Notes: generated by a model from the sequence alone, not told the origin. A stretch of 64,000 bases of DNA from Megaera polyxenophila (GCF_029982035.1 NZ_CP104166.1:1116001-1180000); one strand, 5' to 3'; positions 17,486 to 26,957 are shown, counted from the stretch's first letter. Made by a program: numbers and translations.

Positions 17486-18019
17486 ATGCTAAAAAATACC
17501 TTATCATCATACGGGTTGATTACTAAATTATTCCATTGGTTTATTGGTATTGCCATAGTAGGTTTGTTAGTAATTGGCTTTATTATGGTATCGATGCTGC
17601 CATCAGTTGATAAGTGGCAGCTATATAGTATGCATAAAGCGACGGGTGTGCTTGTTTTGTTTTTGGTATCGTTAAGGGTTTTATGGCGTTGGATTAATGT
17701 AAAGTTAGAATTACCAGCTGATTTACCATTATGGCAGAAATTAGCTTCTAAGTTTACTCATTCTCTGCTGTATATATTTATGTTTTTGATGCCGGTTAGT
17801 GGGATTTTAATGTCACGTTTTGGCGGACACGAAATAAATATTTTTAATCTATTTTTAATACCGCCACTGGAAAAAAACCCTGTTTTAGCTAGCTTTTTTA
17901 ATAATTTACACGGAGTTAGTGCCTTCGTGTTTGCAGCTTTAATAGTGCTACATATAAGTGCTGGATTATACCATCACTTTGTACGTAAAGATAATGTCCT
18001 TATCCGAATGATAAAGTAA
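17486..18019 (+). CDS. Cytochrome b561 family membrane protein
   Basis: A 177-residue four-helix di-heme protein of the bacterial cytochrome b561 (YodB/CybB) type, which moves electrons from the quinone pool or superoxide. Candidate heme ligands are His in LFHWFIG (helix 1), MHKATGV (helix 2), and NNLHGVSAF and VLHISAGLYHHF (last two helices). It has a strong ribosome binding site (GGAGGAGGG just before the ATG). The gene follows the Ppx/GppA-like gene on the plus strand and converges on the suhB-like gene. Length is typical. Confidence 0.86.
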   Translation: MLKNTLSSYGLITKLFHWFIGIAIVGLLVIGFIMVSMLPSVDKWQLYSMHKATGVLVLFLVSLRVLWRWINVKLELPADLPLWQKLASKFTHSLLYIFMFLMPVSGILMSRFGGHEINIFNLFLIPPLEKNPVLASFFNNLHGVSAFVFAALIVLHISAGLYHHFVRKDNVLIRMIK

Positions 18020-18051
18020 CGGGCAAAGAACACGTAAGTTTAGTTGGTTTC

Positions 18052-18801
18052 CTAAAATAAGGCTTTTTTTAGATTTTCTTGAATTTGGTGATTAGAAGCA
18101 ATAAAAAAGTTATTTTTGCTGTAGCTTATGCCTCCAGCTTCACGAACTAATAAATCAAGCCCATGATTCATTGGTTTATTTGTTAATATGGCGATGTCGG
18201 ACTTACCGCTAATTAAGAGAGCAATTTGATAAGCATATGACTCGAAAATCCTTATATTTGTGGATATTTTTTGTGCCAGCTCTAGCTGTTGATAGTTACA
18301 GCTAACTAAACTCTCCTCTAATTTAGAATTAACTGATACCCTTAATCTAGTAGTTCCACCGCCAAAATTAAAAGAATGCCTTTCAAGCCAAGTTCCTTTG
18401 CCTTGTTCTGCATAATAGGTATCACCCAAAATAGGAAAGTTAACTGCTACTTTCTCAGCAGAGATTTTTCCTTGTTTTGTTGTTAAAATTGTTACTACTA
18501 AGGCAAAAAAAGGAATGGCTCTTTCAAAATTACAACTTCCATCTAAAGCATCAACAAGAGCTACAGGTCCTGTAAAATCTAGAGCCGATAAGTCCAGTTC
18601 TGGCGAGTCGAAAATAATAGTTTTATAATATTTACTAAGCGATTTTTGTAAATTCTCTGTAACTCGGGTTTTTGCTTTATCAACGAAAACTCTTAGGCTT
18701 CTGGCAGAACTTTGCAAATTTTCCAGTTCAAAATAATCTCGGTGCAGAAATTTAGAGGCTTCTCTTATGGCATCGTTAATTAAAACAACTTGATTCTGCA
18801 T
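18052..18801 (-). CDS. SuhB-like inositol monophosphatase family protein, metal site degenerate
   Basis: A 249-residue member of the IMPase/SuhB fold. The family motif appears as VDALDGSCNFERAIPFF near residues 82-98 (canonical DPLDGTTNF), with LVREAGGISY near 228. Two other parts look altered. The Glu-Glu motif usually found 15-20 residues before the first motif is not evident. In the segment before EAGG the canonical WD is replaced (PMNHGLDLLVREAGG). It may have lost phosphatase activity and kept a structural or RNA-related role (inference). The start ATG overlaps the efp stop (TAATG), so translation is coupled to efp. Confidence 0.75.
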   Translation of the reverse strand: MQNQVVLINDAIREASKFLHRDYFELENLQSSARSLRVFVDKAKTRVTENLQKSLSKYYKTIIFDSPELDLSALDFTGPVALVDALDGSCNFERAIPFFALVVTILTTKQGKISAEKVAVNFPILGDTYYAEQGKGTWLERHSFNFGGGTTRLRVSVNSKLEESLVSCNYQQLELAQKISTNIRIFESYAYQIALLISGKSDIAILTNKPMNHGLDLLVREAGGISYSKNNFFIASNHQIQENLKKALF

Positions 18802-19367
18802 TACTCTGCTCTTTTGACAAAAGTAGCGTCTTCAGTTTTAACTATTATTTTTTCTCCACTTACTAAATAAGGGGGGACCATTACCCTTAACCCGTTGTTC
18901 ATTATAGCTGGTTTGTAAGAGGAGGTTGCAGTAGCCCCTTTAATTACAGGGTCAGTTTCCTGTATTTCTAGTATAACAGTTTGCGCAAGTATAATACCCA
19001 GCGGTTTATCCTGGTAAAATTCCACTTCCACATTCATTCCATCAGCCAAAAATGGTAATTTATCTTTCATTAATTCTTGATCGATCATTATTTGTTCAAA
19101 GGAATCTGGATCCATAAACACCAGAAGATTTTCTTCTTTATATAGATATTGCATTTCTTTCCTTTCAAGGAAAGCCTTTTCAACGCTTTCACTGGAGCTA
19201 AAACGTTGATTTAATTTATTACCGGTGCGCAAGTTTTTCATCTCTACCTGTACATAAGCTCCGCCCTTTCCAGGTTTTGTATGTTCAGGGGTTTTGGAAA
19301 CAACCCATAATTCACCTTCGTAATCTAATATATTACCAGATTTTATATCATTTGCTGAAATTCTCAT
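18801..19367 (-). CDS. efp: Translation elongation factor P
   Basis: A 188-residue three-domain factor that binds between the ribosomal P and E sites and relieves stalling at polyproline. The N-terminal KOW-like domain has the loop HTKPGKGGAYV near residues 29-39. Its Lys before GGA is the residue that is modified in species with EpmA/EpmB-type systems. Then come the OB domains: LMKDKLPFLADGMNVEVEFY near 110-129 and the C-terminal signature YLVSGEKIIVKTEDATFVKRA. It lies between secF and the suhB-like gene, with a 9-base gap to secF and a 1-base overlap with suhB. Length is normal. Confidence 0.96.
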   Translation of the reverse strand: MRISANDIKSGNILDYEGELWVVSKTPEHTKPGKGGAYVQVEMKNLRTGNKLNQRFSSSESVEKAFLERKEMQYLYKEENLLVFMDPDSFEQIMIDQELMKDKLPFLADGMNVEVEFYQDKPLGIILAQTVILEIQETDPVIKGATATSSYKPAIMNNGLRVMVPPYLVSGEKIIVKTEDATFVKRAE

Positions 19368-19376
19368 AAAATATTA

Positions 19377-20285
19377 TTATTTTAAGTTTTTAAAATTAAA
19401 TAATGTAATTATTGGAGCAGAAATAAAAATAGACGAATAAGTACCAATTAATATTCCAAAAAATACTAAAACACTGAAACTTTTTATTGCCTCACCACCA
19501 TATAATATTAAAGCAAGGTTTGCAAGTAGTGTAGTAAATACAGTTATTGTTGTTCTAGATAGTGTTTCGTTTACACTCATATTAATTATAGTACCAATAG
19601 TTTTTTTATTATATTTGCGTAAATTTTCCCGAATTCGATCATAAATAACTACTGTATCATTTACCGAATACCCTATTATAGTTAAAATAGCAGCAATTGT
19701 ACTTAAATTAAAATCAAGCTTGGTAACACTTAAAAAACCGAGGCTTAAAACTGCGTCATGTATTAATGCAGCTAAAACACCTATGCCGAATTGCCATTCA
19801 AATCTTATCCAAATATAGACCATAATAGATAAAAATGATAATAGCATTGCCATAATTCCTGATTGTATCATCTGATTACCAACTTGTGGTCCAACAAAAT
19901 CTACCTTTCTATATTCAATTTCATATGGAAAGTTTTGTTTTAGAGCAGACTTGATAAGCTCAATATTGTGCATTAAATTTTCTTCGCTGCTAATTCCTGC
20001 ACGAATTGAAATGTCTTTATCGCTGCCGAAATTCTGCAGCACTATTTCACCAATATTAAGCTCGTTAAGTATCATACGCATTTTAGCTAGGTCAGGAGTT
20101 TGGTTAATGCGCAGTTCCATACTGATTCCTCCAGCAAAATCAATACCAAAATTAAATTTATAAATACCAATCCACACTAAGCTAAGAATAAATAAAAAAA
20201 CAGATAAAGCATAATTAAGGTTTTTGACTCGCATAAAATCAAAATTAGTATTACTTGGAAAGATTTTTAATGGAAATAACTGCAT
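19377..20285 (-). CDS. secF: Protein translocase subunit SecF
   Basis: A 302-residue inner-membrane protein of the RND fold that, with SecD and YajC, uses the proton gradient to aid Sec-dependent export. Six membrane helices are expected. Visible signatures are GIDFAGGISMELRI near residues 47-60, FVGPQVGNQMIQSGIMAMLLS near 128-148, and NDTVVIYDRIRENLRK near 208-223. The gene is transcribed with efp and suhB. secD and yajC are not adjacent but lie 6 kb away on the other strand, an arrangement seen in Rickettsiaceae. Confidence 0.95.
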   Translation of the reverse strand: MQLFPLKIFPSNTNFDFMRVKNLNYALSVFLFILSLVWIGIYKFNFGIDFAGGISMELRINQTPDLAKMRMILNELNIGEIVLQNFGSDKDISIRAGISSEENLMHNIELIKSALKQNFPYEIEYRKVDFVGPQVGNQMIQSGIMAMLLSFLSIMVYIWIRFEWQFGIGVLAALIHDAVLSLGFLSVTKLDFNLSTIAAILTIIGYSVNDTVVIYDRIRENLRKYNKKTIGTIINMSVNETLSRTTITVFTTLLANLALILYGGEAIKSFSVLVFFGILIGTYSSIFISAPIITLFNFKNLK

Positions 20286-20533
20286 TTTAAGGTATTAAAA
20301 TAATTACTGCTAGAAAATTAATGGCATAATACAACATATAATAGTACAAATCCATAAAAATAATATGGATACAAGTTACTAGGAAAATAATATTACCTCA
20401 GAGAGACATATAATAAGTAATTTAAAAAAATTGCTTATATTACTGAGCCTGAGTCCGGCCAATAAACAATGAGATAAGAGTGTTGAACCAAATTTACGAG
20501 TAATTCAATTGACTTGTAAGGTTTATTTTTTAG

Positions 20534-21079
20534 CTAATTTTTTTCAATTAGATCTAATTCTTGTTCTTTTTCATCATCAGATTTTTTCTTCCCGCCTTCT
20601 TTGTATTCACTTAGGGCATCTTGGGCTTCTGATTCTGATTTTGCTACAACTACTAACACGGATGCAAAAATTTCAGGGTGTAACATCACCTGAACCTTAA
20701 AGACACCATTAACCTTTATAGGTTCATCAAGGATTATGTTTGAATAATTAAGTTTATATTCACTAAGCTCAGAAAGGGCAGAAGCTATTAATTTTAAAGA
20801 AATAGACCCAAACAGTCTACCGTCTGCTCCGGATTGGGTGACAAAAGTTAAATGTTTACCATCTAACGCTTTTGCGGCGGCTTCCATTTTTAATTTTTCT
20901 TCAGTGTTTTTTTCTTCAAGTTTCCGTTGAAGAGCAGCAAATTTACCTAAATTTTCTTTTGTTGCCCTTATTGCCATGCCTTGAGGAACTAAAAAATTCC
21001 GGCCATAACCGTTTTTTACATTAACTATTTCACCGACTTTTCCTAGTTTTCTAACTGGTTTTATTAAAATGACTTGCAT
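20534..21079 (-). CDS. rplI: 50S ribosomal protein L9
   Basis: A 181-residue ribosomal protein beginning MQVILIKPVRKLGKVGEIVNVKNG, the N-terminal domain that binds 23S rRNA. A long connecting helix (NLGKFAALQRKLEEKNTEEKL, about 43-63) and the C-terminal domain follow (GRLFGSISLKLIASAL near 86). A charged extension beyond about residue 150 (GGKKKSDDEKEQELD) is longer than the common 150-residue form. It is last in the rpsF-rpsR-rplI operon with a 69-base gap after rpsR. Confidence 0.96.
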   Translation of the reverse strand: MQVILIKPVRKLGKVGEIVNVKNGYGRNFLVPQGMAIRATKENLGKFAALQRKLEEKNTEEKLKMEAAAKALDGKHLTFVTQSGADGRLFGSISLKLIASALSELSEYKLNYSNIILDEPIKVNGVFKVQVMLHPEIFASVLVVVAKSESEAQDALSEYKEGGKKKSDDEKEQELDLIEKN

Positions 21080-21148
21080 GGACTTAAAACTAACATTAAT
21101 TAAAATAAAGTGTAAATAACTTTTGACATAAAATCAAAAGGGAATTTA

Positions 21149-21445
21149 TTATTTGCCTTGGAATACAAAAGGTAATAAAGCAATAATACGGCTATGTCTT
21201 ATGGATTTTTTTATGTTACGTTGATGTTTAGAACACACATTTGTAATTCTACTCGGTAACATTCTTCCTCCTTCTGAAATAAATTTTCCAAGAAGTTCAG
21301 GGTCTTTATAATCTATTTCTGGTGATCCATCTGAGCATAAAGGACACCCTTTACGTTTTCTGAAAAACATTTTCGAATTATTCTTATCTGCACCTGATCT
21401 TGAATCGTAATCCAAGTTATCCGTATTATTTTCGTAAGACATCAA
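21149..21445 (-). CDS. rpsR: 30S ribosomal protein S18
   Basis: A 98-residue small-subunit protein that pairs with S6 on 16S rRNA. The core IDYKDPELLGKFISEGGRMLPSRIT and the C-terminal basic helix HQRNIKKSIRHSRIIALLPF are typical. The N-terminal 35 residues carry a CPLC pair after a basic KRKGC, as in zinc-type S18. The protein is longer at the N-terminus than the usual 75 residues, so an internal start cannot be excluded. The gene sits 23 bases after rpsF. Confidence 0.95.
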   Translation of the reverse strand: MMSYENNTDNLDYDSRSGADKNNSKMFFRKRKGCPLCSDGSPEIDYKDPELLGKFISEGGRMLPSRITNVCSKHQRNIKKSIRHSRIIALLPFVFQGK

Positions 21446-21468
21446 AGTAATCTATTTAATATTTATTC

Positions 21469-21837
21469 TTATTGTTGAGTTATAGTAACATCAACTGTTT
21501 CCTCAAGTTCTAGTGATTTTGTTCTTAAAATTGGTGAAGGTTCTTTACTTATTTCTTTTGCTTTAACAAGAGAAGATCTGATGACACTTTCGCTTAATTT
21601 AATTTTTCTTCCAAGTTCTTTTACCAGAATATTATCAGCTTCTATCCCCATGAAATAATAATGACCCTTTTTATTATTTTTAATTTCATAAGCAAGGGTT
21701 CTTAAACCCCAATATTCGGTTTTAAGAACATTACCGTTATGGTCTTTGATAATCTTAATGAAATCGTCGGCTATTTTATCAACATCTGAAGACGAAACGT
21801 CCTGACGAATGACGATAATTGATTCATAAAAAGCCAT
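21469..21837 (-). CDS. rpsF: 30S ribosomal protein S6
   Basis: A 122-residue ribosomal protein starting MAFYESIIVIRQDVSSSDVDKI, with the S6 signature WGLRTLAYEIKNNKKGHYYFMGIEAD near residues 43-68 and KLSESVIRSSLVKA near 79. It is first in the operon rpsF-rpsR-rplI. A GGGAG ribosome binding site lies 10 bases before the ATG, and a good promoter lies at 21883-21911. The tail after residue 95 is variable in the family. Confidence 0.96.
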   Translation of the reverse strand: MAFYESIIVIRQDVSSSDVDKIADDFIKIIKDHNGNVLKTEYWGLRTLAYEIKNNKKGHYYFMGIEADNILVKELGRKIKLSESVIRSSLVKAKEISKEPSPILRTKSLELEETVDVTITQQ

Positions 21838-21882
21838 ATTAAAGAATCTCCCAAAATCTACTGAATTAAATAATTAAGCGTA

Positions 21883-21911
21883 TTTATAACAATTTAAACT
21901 GATTTATTCAA
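21883..21911 (-). promoter_or_regulatory. Promoter of the rpsF-rpsR-rplI operon
   Basis: On the minus strand TTGAAT (21906-21911) and TATAAA (21883-21888) are separated by exactly 17 bases. The rpsF ATG lies about 46 bases downstream. Both boxes are near consensus for a housekeeping sigma factor. Confidence 0.6.
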
Positions 21912-22347
21912 GCATAATCTTATTACGTAATGCAAAAATGTCTGTCATTTTTATTAAATCAGTGTATAAAGTGCTTTGTTTAAAGGAATGTTACTATTGT
22001 TTATAAATTTGTAAGGTATTTGTAATGTTTTGTACATTTTATTTAATTAAGCGAATGTATTTTTAAGGAGAGTTTAAAGTGTCAGATAAATTACCACCTA
22101 AAATTCTAGTTATAGAACATGATGATCAAATGAACGCTATTTTATAGTATAGGAATTTCAAAATTTGTAACCAGAAAAATTGTTAATCAAAACTTTGAAA
22201 ATTCGTTTAATAAAATGTAGTTACAAGCCACAATATTAGAAATTATCAACACTTTTATAAAAATCTCTGCCAGAATCTATCTAAAAATAGGTTCAGTTTT
22301 ACAAATTATGTGGCTAAGACGTGAAAGAAGTGTTCGCCATAATGATG

Positions 22348-23477
22348 TTATCTAGGCGTTGATAATAATTCATTGATTCTTATTAATAACAATGGCGGAG
22401 ATAAACCGTAATAAACTTGCCGCAGATTCATACATTTATTGCAATTATAGCAAAACAGAGGATCTATTTTAAAATTCAACCAAATCATTAATCTCCAACT
22501 AATGAGCTTAGTTTTCTTATGAACGATTTGATTAATTGCCTTATATACGATAGGTAATTGTACGCCCCTAGTTCTATTAGATAAAAAACCGTAATACCTA
22601 ATCATTCGAAAATAACGATCTGGTATATGCATAATCAGACTAGCTATGAACTGCATCACGGGCATAGTTATGCGATCAATTGTATTATTATAGTGATCAA
22701 GAAATTTAAACGTTACCTGCTTTCCGTCGTAATTTTCTATTCTTGTCTCGGAAATAGGGGGCGTTTTATATACCGCCCTAAATATTCTATGTTGCGTTTA
22801 TGATCATCCGATGGTTTTTGTAAATAAACATACCAACTGATTTCGTATAAACTACTCATCCAGTTATTAAAATTCTCAGCATTTTGATATGCGGACGGCA
22901 ACTTCAAATTACTTGAGATATATTGAAAGCGAAATAACTCAAGGACTCTATGTCTCCACATTTTTTTAATAGGTTCGGCAGGAAAAAATAATTTTTGCCA
23001 CTTGCCTTTGCTATTTATACCGCCGCAAGTAACCGATAAATGGATATGAACATTGCGTTTTAAATCTCTACCGAAAGTGTGTAAGGCAGTAAATATACCA
23101 ACCACAAGATTTTTCTTTGTAGCTATCTCCTTAATAATTCCTGCTGCAATACCGGAAATCAATCCAAACAGATCACGATTGAGCCAAAATATCGGCCATA
23201 AAGAGTCCGGCATTGTAAATGTAATGTGCTGCCATCGTGTTTTTGGTAGAACATTGCTAGCCTTACTCACCCATTGATCCGTTTGTTTCTTACCACAACG
23301 AGAACAAAACCTACCTTTACAGCTGAATGCTACCGATTTATTGCGGTTACAATCACGGCAGCTATAACGTTTAAATCCTAAATATTTCGTTCCACACGAT
23401 ATAACTTTAGTGACGTTGAAAATAATGCCGTATCTTAGCTTGCCGTATTTTTTAGCGAAATCGAGACCAATTACCAC
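22348..23477 (-). pseudogene. IS91-family transposase, copy 2, broken by a 1-base deletion
   Basis: The sequence matches the intact copy at 8529-9659. One G is missing from a homopolymer (five G at about 22757-22761 against six in copy 1). That shifts the frame just after YLGRYIKRP and separates the HUH and tyrosine region (22737-23477) from the C-terminal third (22348-22665). The N-terminal zinc motif and HIHLSVTCGG are intact, but the protein would be truncated, so this copy is probably inactive on its own. Confidence 0.8.
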
Positions 23478-23550
23478 GGTCTAGAAAAATATGTTTTATA
23501 GATATTCCTTTACCGACTATTTCCATAAATTACTTATAGTTAATGTTTTC

Positions 23551-23805
23551 TTACCAAGGAATCTTTCTTCCTTTGCGTTCTAAATCAAATTCTTTACAAT
23601 CAGGGCAATAGTAAACAGAATTATACTTATGATTGGGAGATATTTTTCGCAACATTATCCAGAAAGCCTTGGCTATTTCCTTATCTCCTTCGGAAAAAAT
23701 CTTTTTGATCCTGCTGTAAGGAATTGCTTGCTCTTTAGAAATGGCCTTAAGAGTTTTTACCGCTAATTCATTGACCAAATGCTGCTCAGAGTGCAAGTTA
23801 CTCAT
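23551..23805 (-). CDS. Small companion ORF of the IS91-family element, copy 2
   Basis: This 84-codon frame encodes the same protein as 9733-9987, with a CPDC pair near its C-terminus. Its preservation beside a broken transposase only shows that the insertion is recent. Function unknown. Confidence 0.45.
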   Translation of the reverse strand: MSNLHSEQHLVNELAVKTLKAISKEQAIPYSRIKKIFSEGDKEIAKAFWIMLRKISPNHKYNSVYYCPDCKEFDLERKGRKIPW

Positions 23806-23933
23806 AACTCAATTATATATTATCTTATGTATGTCTAACATTCAGTCTTTATAACTCAAGTTAAAACAAATCAAATACCAGTATTATAATCCTCCATAAA
23901 TATTTATCGGTCAAGAGTATCTTCTTTTAAGCT

Positions 23934-23949
23934 GCCACCGATAGGTGGC
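23934..23949. repeat. Terminal hairpin of IS91-family copy 2
   Basis: GCCACC, GATA loop, GGTGGC, then TTATCTTGT at the boundary, identical to the end of copy 1 (10116-10131). Confidence 0.65.
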
Positions 23950-24713
23950 TTATCTTGTGCAATACTATAGAGAGGTATTGGTTTGATGTAACAAGAGCCA
24001 GAAATTCAGAAGCAGCTCTAAGGTTGGCATATGTAAATACGCCAAATGCCGTTATAATTAGTTCTAGACTACAGGATGTTTCAGCAATTGAAATGGCTGG
24101 TCGGTTAAAAAAATAGAAGGCTTGCAAAGACTGCCAATAATTTTTTTGGTTAATCAAGGAGAATCGGTCCAGCATTATAATATCAATGGTGATAATTCTC
24201 ATAAAATTTTATTTAGGCCCTTCACCCCCAATGAGCTTATGATTACTGTTAAATCTCTCCTTAGAAAATCTAATCCTGTATTTCAAAATAAATTTGTTAA
24301 AAATAAAAATATTACCATGGATTTAGCTGTTTATAAAGTTTTTCACGGTCAAAAACAGGTCCATTTTGGACCTACTGAGTTTAGCTGTTGCAGCTGTTTA
24401 TAACAAATCCAGATAATGTTTATTCCCGTAGACAAATAATTGATTATGTATGGGGCGTAGATAAAGAGATATCTTTTAGAACTGTTGATGTGCATATTAA
24501 CCGTATTAGAAAAATGATGAATTTAAATGATGGTAATCAAGTAATTAGAACTATAAGAGGAGCTGGTTATTGTCTGGAGTAGACTTGATAGCCTTATAAG
24601 CTTAAAACTATTAGGGGATAAAATATGAGGATGCTTAATATTTTATTTATTGCCTTATTGAAGAAATAGTTATAATTAATAAAACGCTCTTTATCCATCA
24701 AACATATTTAATA

Positions 24714-26474
24714 ATGTTGCAGCAAAATCTTAAATCATCAGCGGTAATAAAAAGACTTTTGGTTAACCATGTTAAACCTTATAAATCTGAAATATTTATC
24801 GCTATTTTTTTCATGGTTGTAGTAGCTACGTGCTCTGCGGCAGTGGTTTGGTTAACTAAACCGGCAATTGATAAAATATTAGTTGCTCGCAATATGCGCA
24901 TGCTTGTTATCATCCCGCTTTTAATGCTTGGAGTATATGTAATAAAGGGCATAGCTGAGTATTATCAGGGTTATCTAATAAAATATGTCGGTCAGAAGAT
25001 ATTGACTGACATGCAAATACAAATGTATGAACATCTATTATATGCTGATCTTGCCTATGTTCAATCTCAATCTTCCGGGCGGCTTATTTCGCGTTTTACT
25101 AATGATATAATATTAATGCGTGGTGCTGTTTCGAATATGCTTGTCGGTTGTGCTAAATACTTTCTTTCAGTCGTGTTTCTGATTATCATAATGTTTAGCT
25201 TAGAACCATTTTTATCTATGTTTGTTTTTCTAGCTTTCCCAATTGCAATTTATCCTGTTCAAAAACTTGGAAGGAAAATGCGCCGGATAACAGGAGATGC
25301 TCAGGAAGAACTAAGTAATTATACTGCCAGACTAGATGAAACATTTCAATCCATAAAAATAATCAAATCTTTTTGCGCAGAGAAAATAGAATCTGTTAGA
25401 GCTAAAGAGATAACTACAAAAATTTTAACTTTTTATAAAAAGTCTGCGATGCTTGATTCTTTAACTTCTCCGGTTATGGAGTTTTTATGTGGTTTAGCTA
25501 TTGCGTGTGTGCTTTGGTATGGCGGTTTTCAGGTGATATCTGGTGATATGACAATTGGTGAATTATTTACTTTTATTGCTGCTTTTGTCTCTGCTTATAG
25601 ACCGTTTAAAAGTTTAGTATCACTTAATGTAAATTTACAGGAAGGACTTGCTGCGGCAAATAGAATATTTAATATTCTTGATACCAAACCATTAATTCAA
25701 GATAATGCCAATGCCTTAAAACCTGATTTTGGGTGTCCGGAGATTTTTTTTGAAAAGATTACATTAAATTTTGAAGAAAAAGAAGCTATAAAACTTGTCA
25801 ATCTCAAAATAGAAAAAGCAAAAACTTATGCGATTGTTGGTAAATCTGGTAGCGGTAAAACTTCCCTGGCCAATTTATTGGTACGTTTTTATGACCCAAC
25901 GGAAGGTAGAGTTTTAATAAATTCAAATGATATAAAAGATATTTCAGTTACCCATTTGCGAAATCAAATAGCCATGGTTTCGCAAGATACTATATTAGTT
26001 GATGCTAGTATTGCAGAAAATATAGCTTATGGCAATTTAGCGGCCACTCGTCAAGAAATCATCGATGCTGCTAAGCATGCAGATGCAGATGAATTTATCA
26101 GTAAGCTAGTTGACGGCTATGATACTGTAATAGGTATAGGTGGATGTACTTTATCTGGTGGACAAAAACAACGACTTGCCATAGCCAGGGCATTTTTAAA
26201 AAATTCACCAATTATGCTATTTGATGAAGCAACAAGTGCTCTTGATCCAGAGTCTGAACAGTCGATAGTACATTCCTTTACTAATCTACGCAAAGGAAAA
26301 ACTACTTTGATTATTACTCATAGACTTGCAAGTATTAGGGATGTAGACAAAATTATCGTCATGAAAAATGGCGAAATAGAAGAACAAGGTACACATGAAG
26401 AACTGATTAACTTAAAAAGCGAGTATTACAAATTGCATAATAAGCAATTGAAAGAAAAGGCTAAAACTGTATAA
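24714..26474 (+). CDS. ABC exporter, MsbA-like lipid/multidrug permease-ATPase
   Basis: A 586-residue half-transporter with an N-terminal six-helix export domain (about 20-310) fused to an ATPase domain. ATPase motifs: Walker A VGKSGSGKTSLAN near 374-386; Q-loop MVSQDTILVD near 423; signature TLSGGQKQRLAIARAF near 478-493; Walker B IMLFDEATSALDPE near 499; H-loop ITHRLAS near 535. Architecture and length match MsbA, which flips lipid A-core across the inner membrane. The presence of LptF/LptG genes in the window fits a lipopolysaccharide export role. A related multidrug exporter is the alternative. It follows the broken regulator by about 130 bases; yajC lies 36 bases downstream. Confidence 0.82.
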   Translation: MLQQNLKSSAVIKRLLVNHVKPYKSEIFIAIFFMVVVATCSAAVVWLTKPAIDKILVARNMRMLVIIPLLMLGVYVIKGIAEYYQGYLIKYVGQKILTDMQIQMYEHLLYADLAYVQSQSSGRLISRFTNDIILMRGAVSNMLVGCAKYFLSVVFLIIIMFSLEPFLSMFVFLAFPIAIYPVQKLGRKMRRITGDAQEELSNYTARLDETFQSIKIIKSFCAEKIESVRAKEITTKILTFYKKSAMLDSLTSPVMEFLCGLAIACVLWYGGFQVISGDMTIGELFTFIAAFVSAYRPFKSLVSLNVNLQEGLAAANRIFNILDTKPLIQDNANALKPDFGCPEIFFEKITLNFEEKEAIKLVNLKIEKAKTYAIVGKSGSGKTSLANLLVRFYDPTEGRVLINSNDIKDISVTHLRNQIAMVSQDTILVDASIAENIAYGNLAATRQEIIDAAKHADADEFISKLVDGYDTVIGIGGCTLSGGQKQRLAIARAFLKNSPIMLFDEATSALDPESEQSIVHSFTNLRKGKTTLIITHRLASIRDVDKIIVMKNGEIEEQGTHEELINLKSEYYKLHNKQLKEKAKTV

Positions 26475-26510
26475 TTACTGAAAATAAATTTAAATCTTAA
26501 GGAGAATAGT

Positions 26511-26957
26511 ATGTTTATTAATGACGTTTACGCACAAGAAAGTTTAACGAAGGCTACTTCCTCAGATACTGTTACTTTGCAGGATAGTGACGCTCTACCA
26601 AAAGCTCCTGAATCTATAGGGAATAGCTGGACTAGCCTTGTGCCGATGGTTTTGATTTTTGCTGTGTTTTACTTTTTATTGATTCGTCCACAAGAAAAAC
26701 GCCGCCGCGCCCAACAAGATCTAGTGTCTGGTGTCAAAAAGGGAGAAGAAGTATTAACAAATTCTGGCATTATTGGTATTGTTAGTAAGATTAATGATAG
26801 TGACAATACGGTACATATATCAATTGCTAAAGATGTTGAGATCAAAATGTTGAAAACCTCTATTTCTGATATATTAAGCCGGCCAAAAAAAGAAGAGGCA
26901 AAAGATAATAAATCTTTGGCCAAGAAAAAAGATGCAGATAAATTAAGCAATAAATGA
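26511..26957 (+). CDS. yajC: Preprotein translocase subunit YajC
   Basis: A 148-residue single-span membrane protein that joins SecD and SecF. After an extended N-terminus of about 40 residues it has the helix LVPMVLIFAVFYFLLIRPQEKRRR (about 43-66), the family signature. The small cytoplasmic domain has VKKGEEVLTNSGIIGIVSKI. The tail is Lys-rich. A clear ribosome binding site (AAGGAG) precedes the ATG. It starts a short cluster with a membrane protein of unknown role and secD. Confidence 0.93.
   Translation: MFINDVYAQESLTKATSSDTVTLQDSDALPKAPESIGNSWTSLVPMVLIFAVFYFLLIRPQEKRRRAQQDLVSGVKKGEEVLTNSGIIGIVSKINDSDNTVHISIAKDVEIKMLKTSISDILSRPKKEEAKDNKSLAKKKDADKLSNK

Larger units (their letters stand above)
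22143..23958 (-). mobile_element. IS91-family-like insertion sequence, copy 2 (transposase frameshifted)
   Basis: This copy is nearly identical to copy 1 over most of its length, including the 84-codon companion ORF and the right-end hairpin. The first 130 bases at the left end differ at about a dozen positions. It interrupts the response regulator pseudogene, which fixes its outer limits. No clear target duplication was found. A GAAC tetranucleotide lies a few bases outside the left edge. Confidence 0.75.
22079..24582 (+). pseudogene. OmpR/PhoB-type response regulator, split by IS91-family copy 2 and two frameshifts
   Basis: The gene begins at a GTG (22079-22081) after a good AAGGAG site and encodes a receiver start (PKILVIEHDDQMNAI). 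It is then cut by the IS at 22143-23958. The frame resumes at 23961 with ERYWFDVTRARNSEAALRLAY. It hits a stop at 24114 because of a run of seven A (24107-24113), continues in another frame (KIEGLQRLPIIFLV), and shifts again near 24381-24387. It ends with a winged-helix domain (YSRRQIIDYVWG, TVDVHINRIRKMM, VIRTIRGAGYCLE). The usual phospho-Asp position reads IISSRLQD, with Ser, so it was probably an atypical regulator even when intact. No function remains likely. Confidence 0.82.

Noticed and set aside
20408..20445. AT-rich inverted repeat after rplI as a terminator
   Set aside because: The stem is almost all A-T with a mismatch and no T-run in the right place, so it is indistinguishable from background in this AT-rich DNA.
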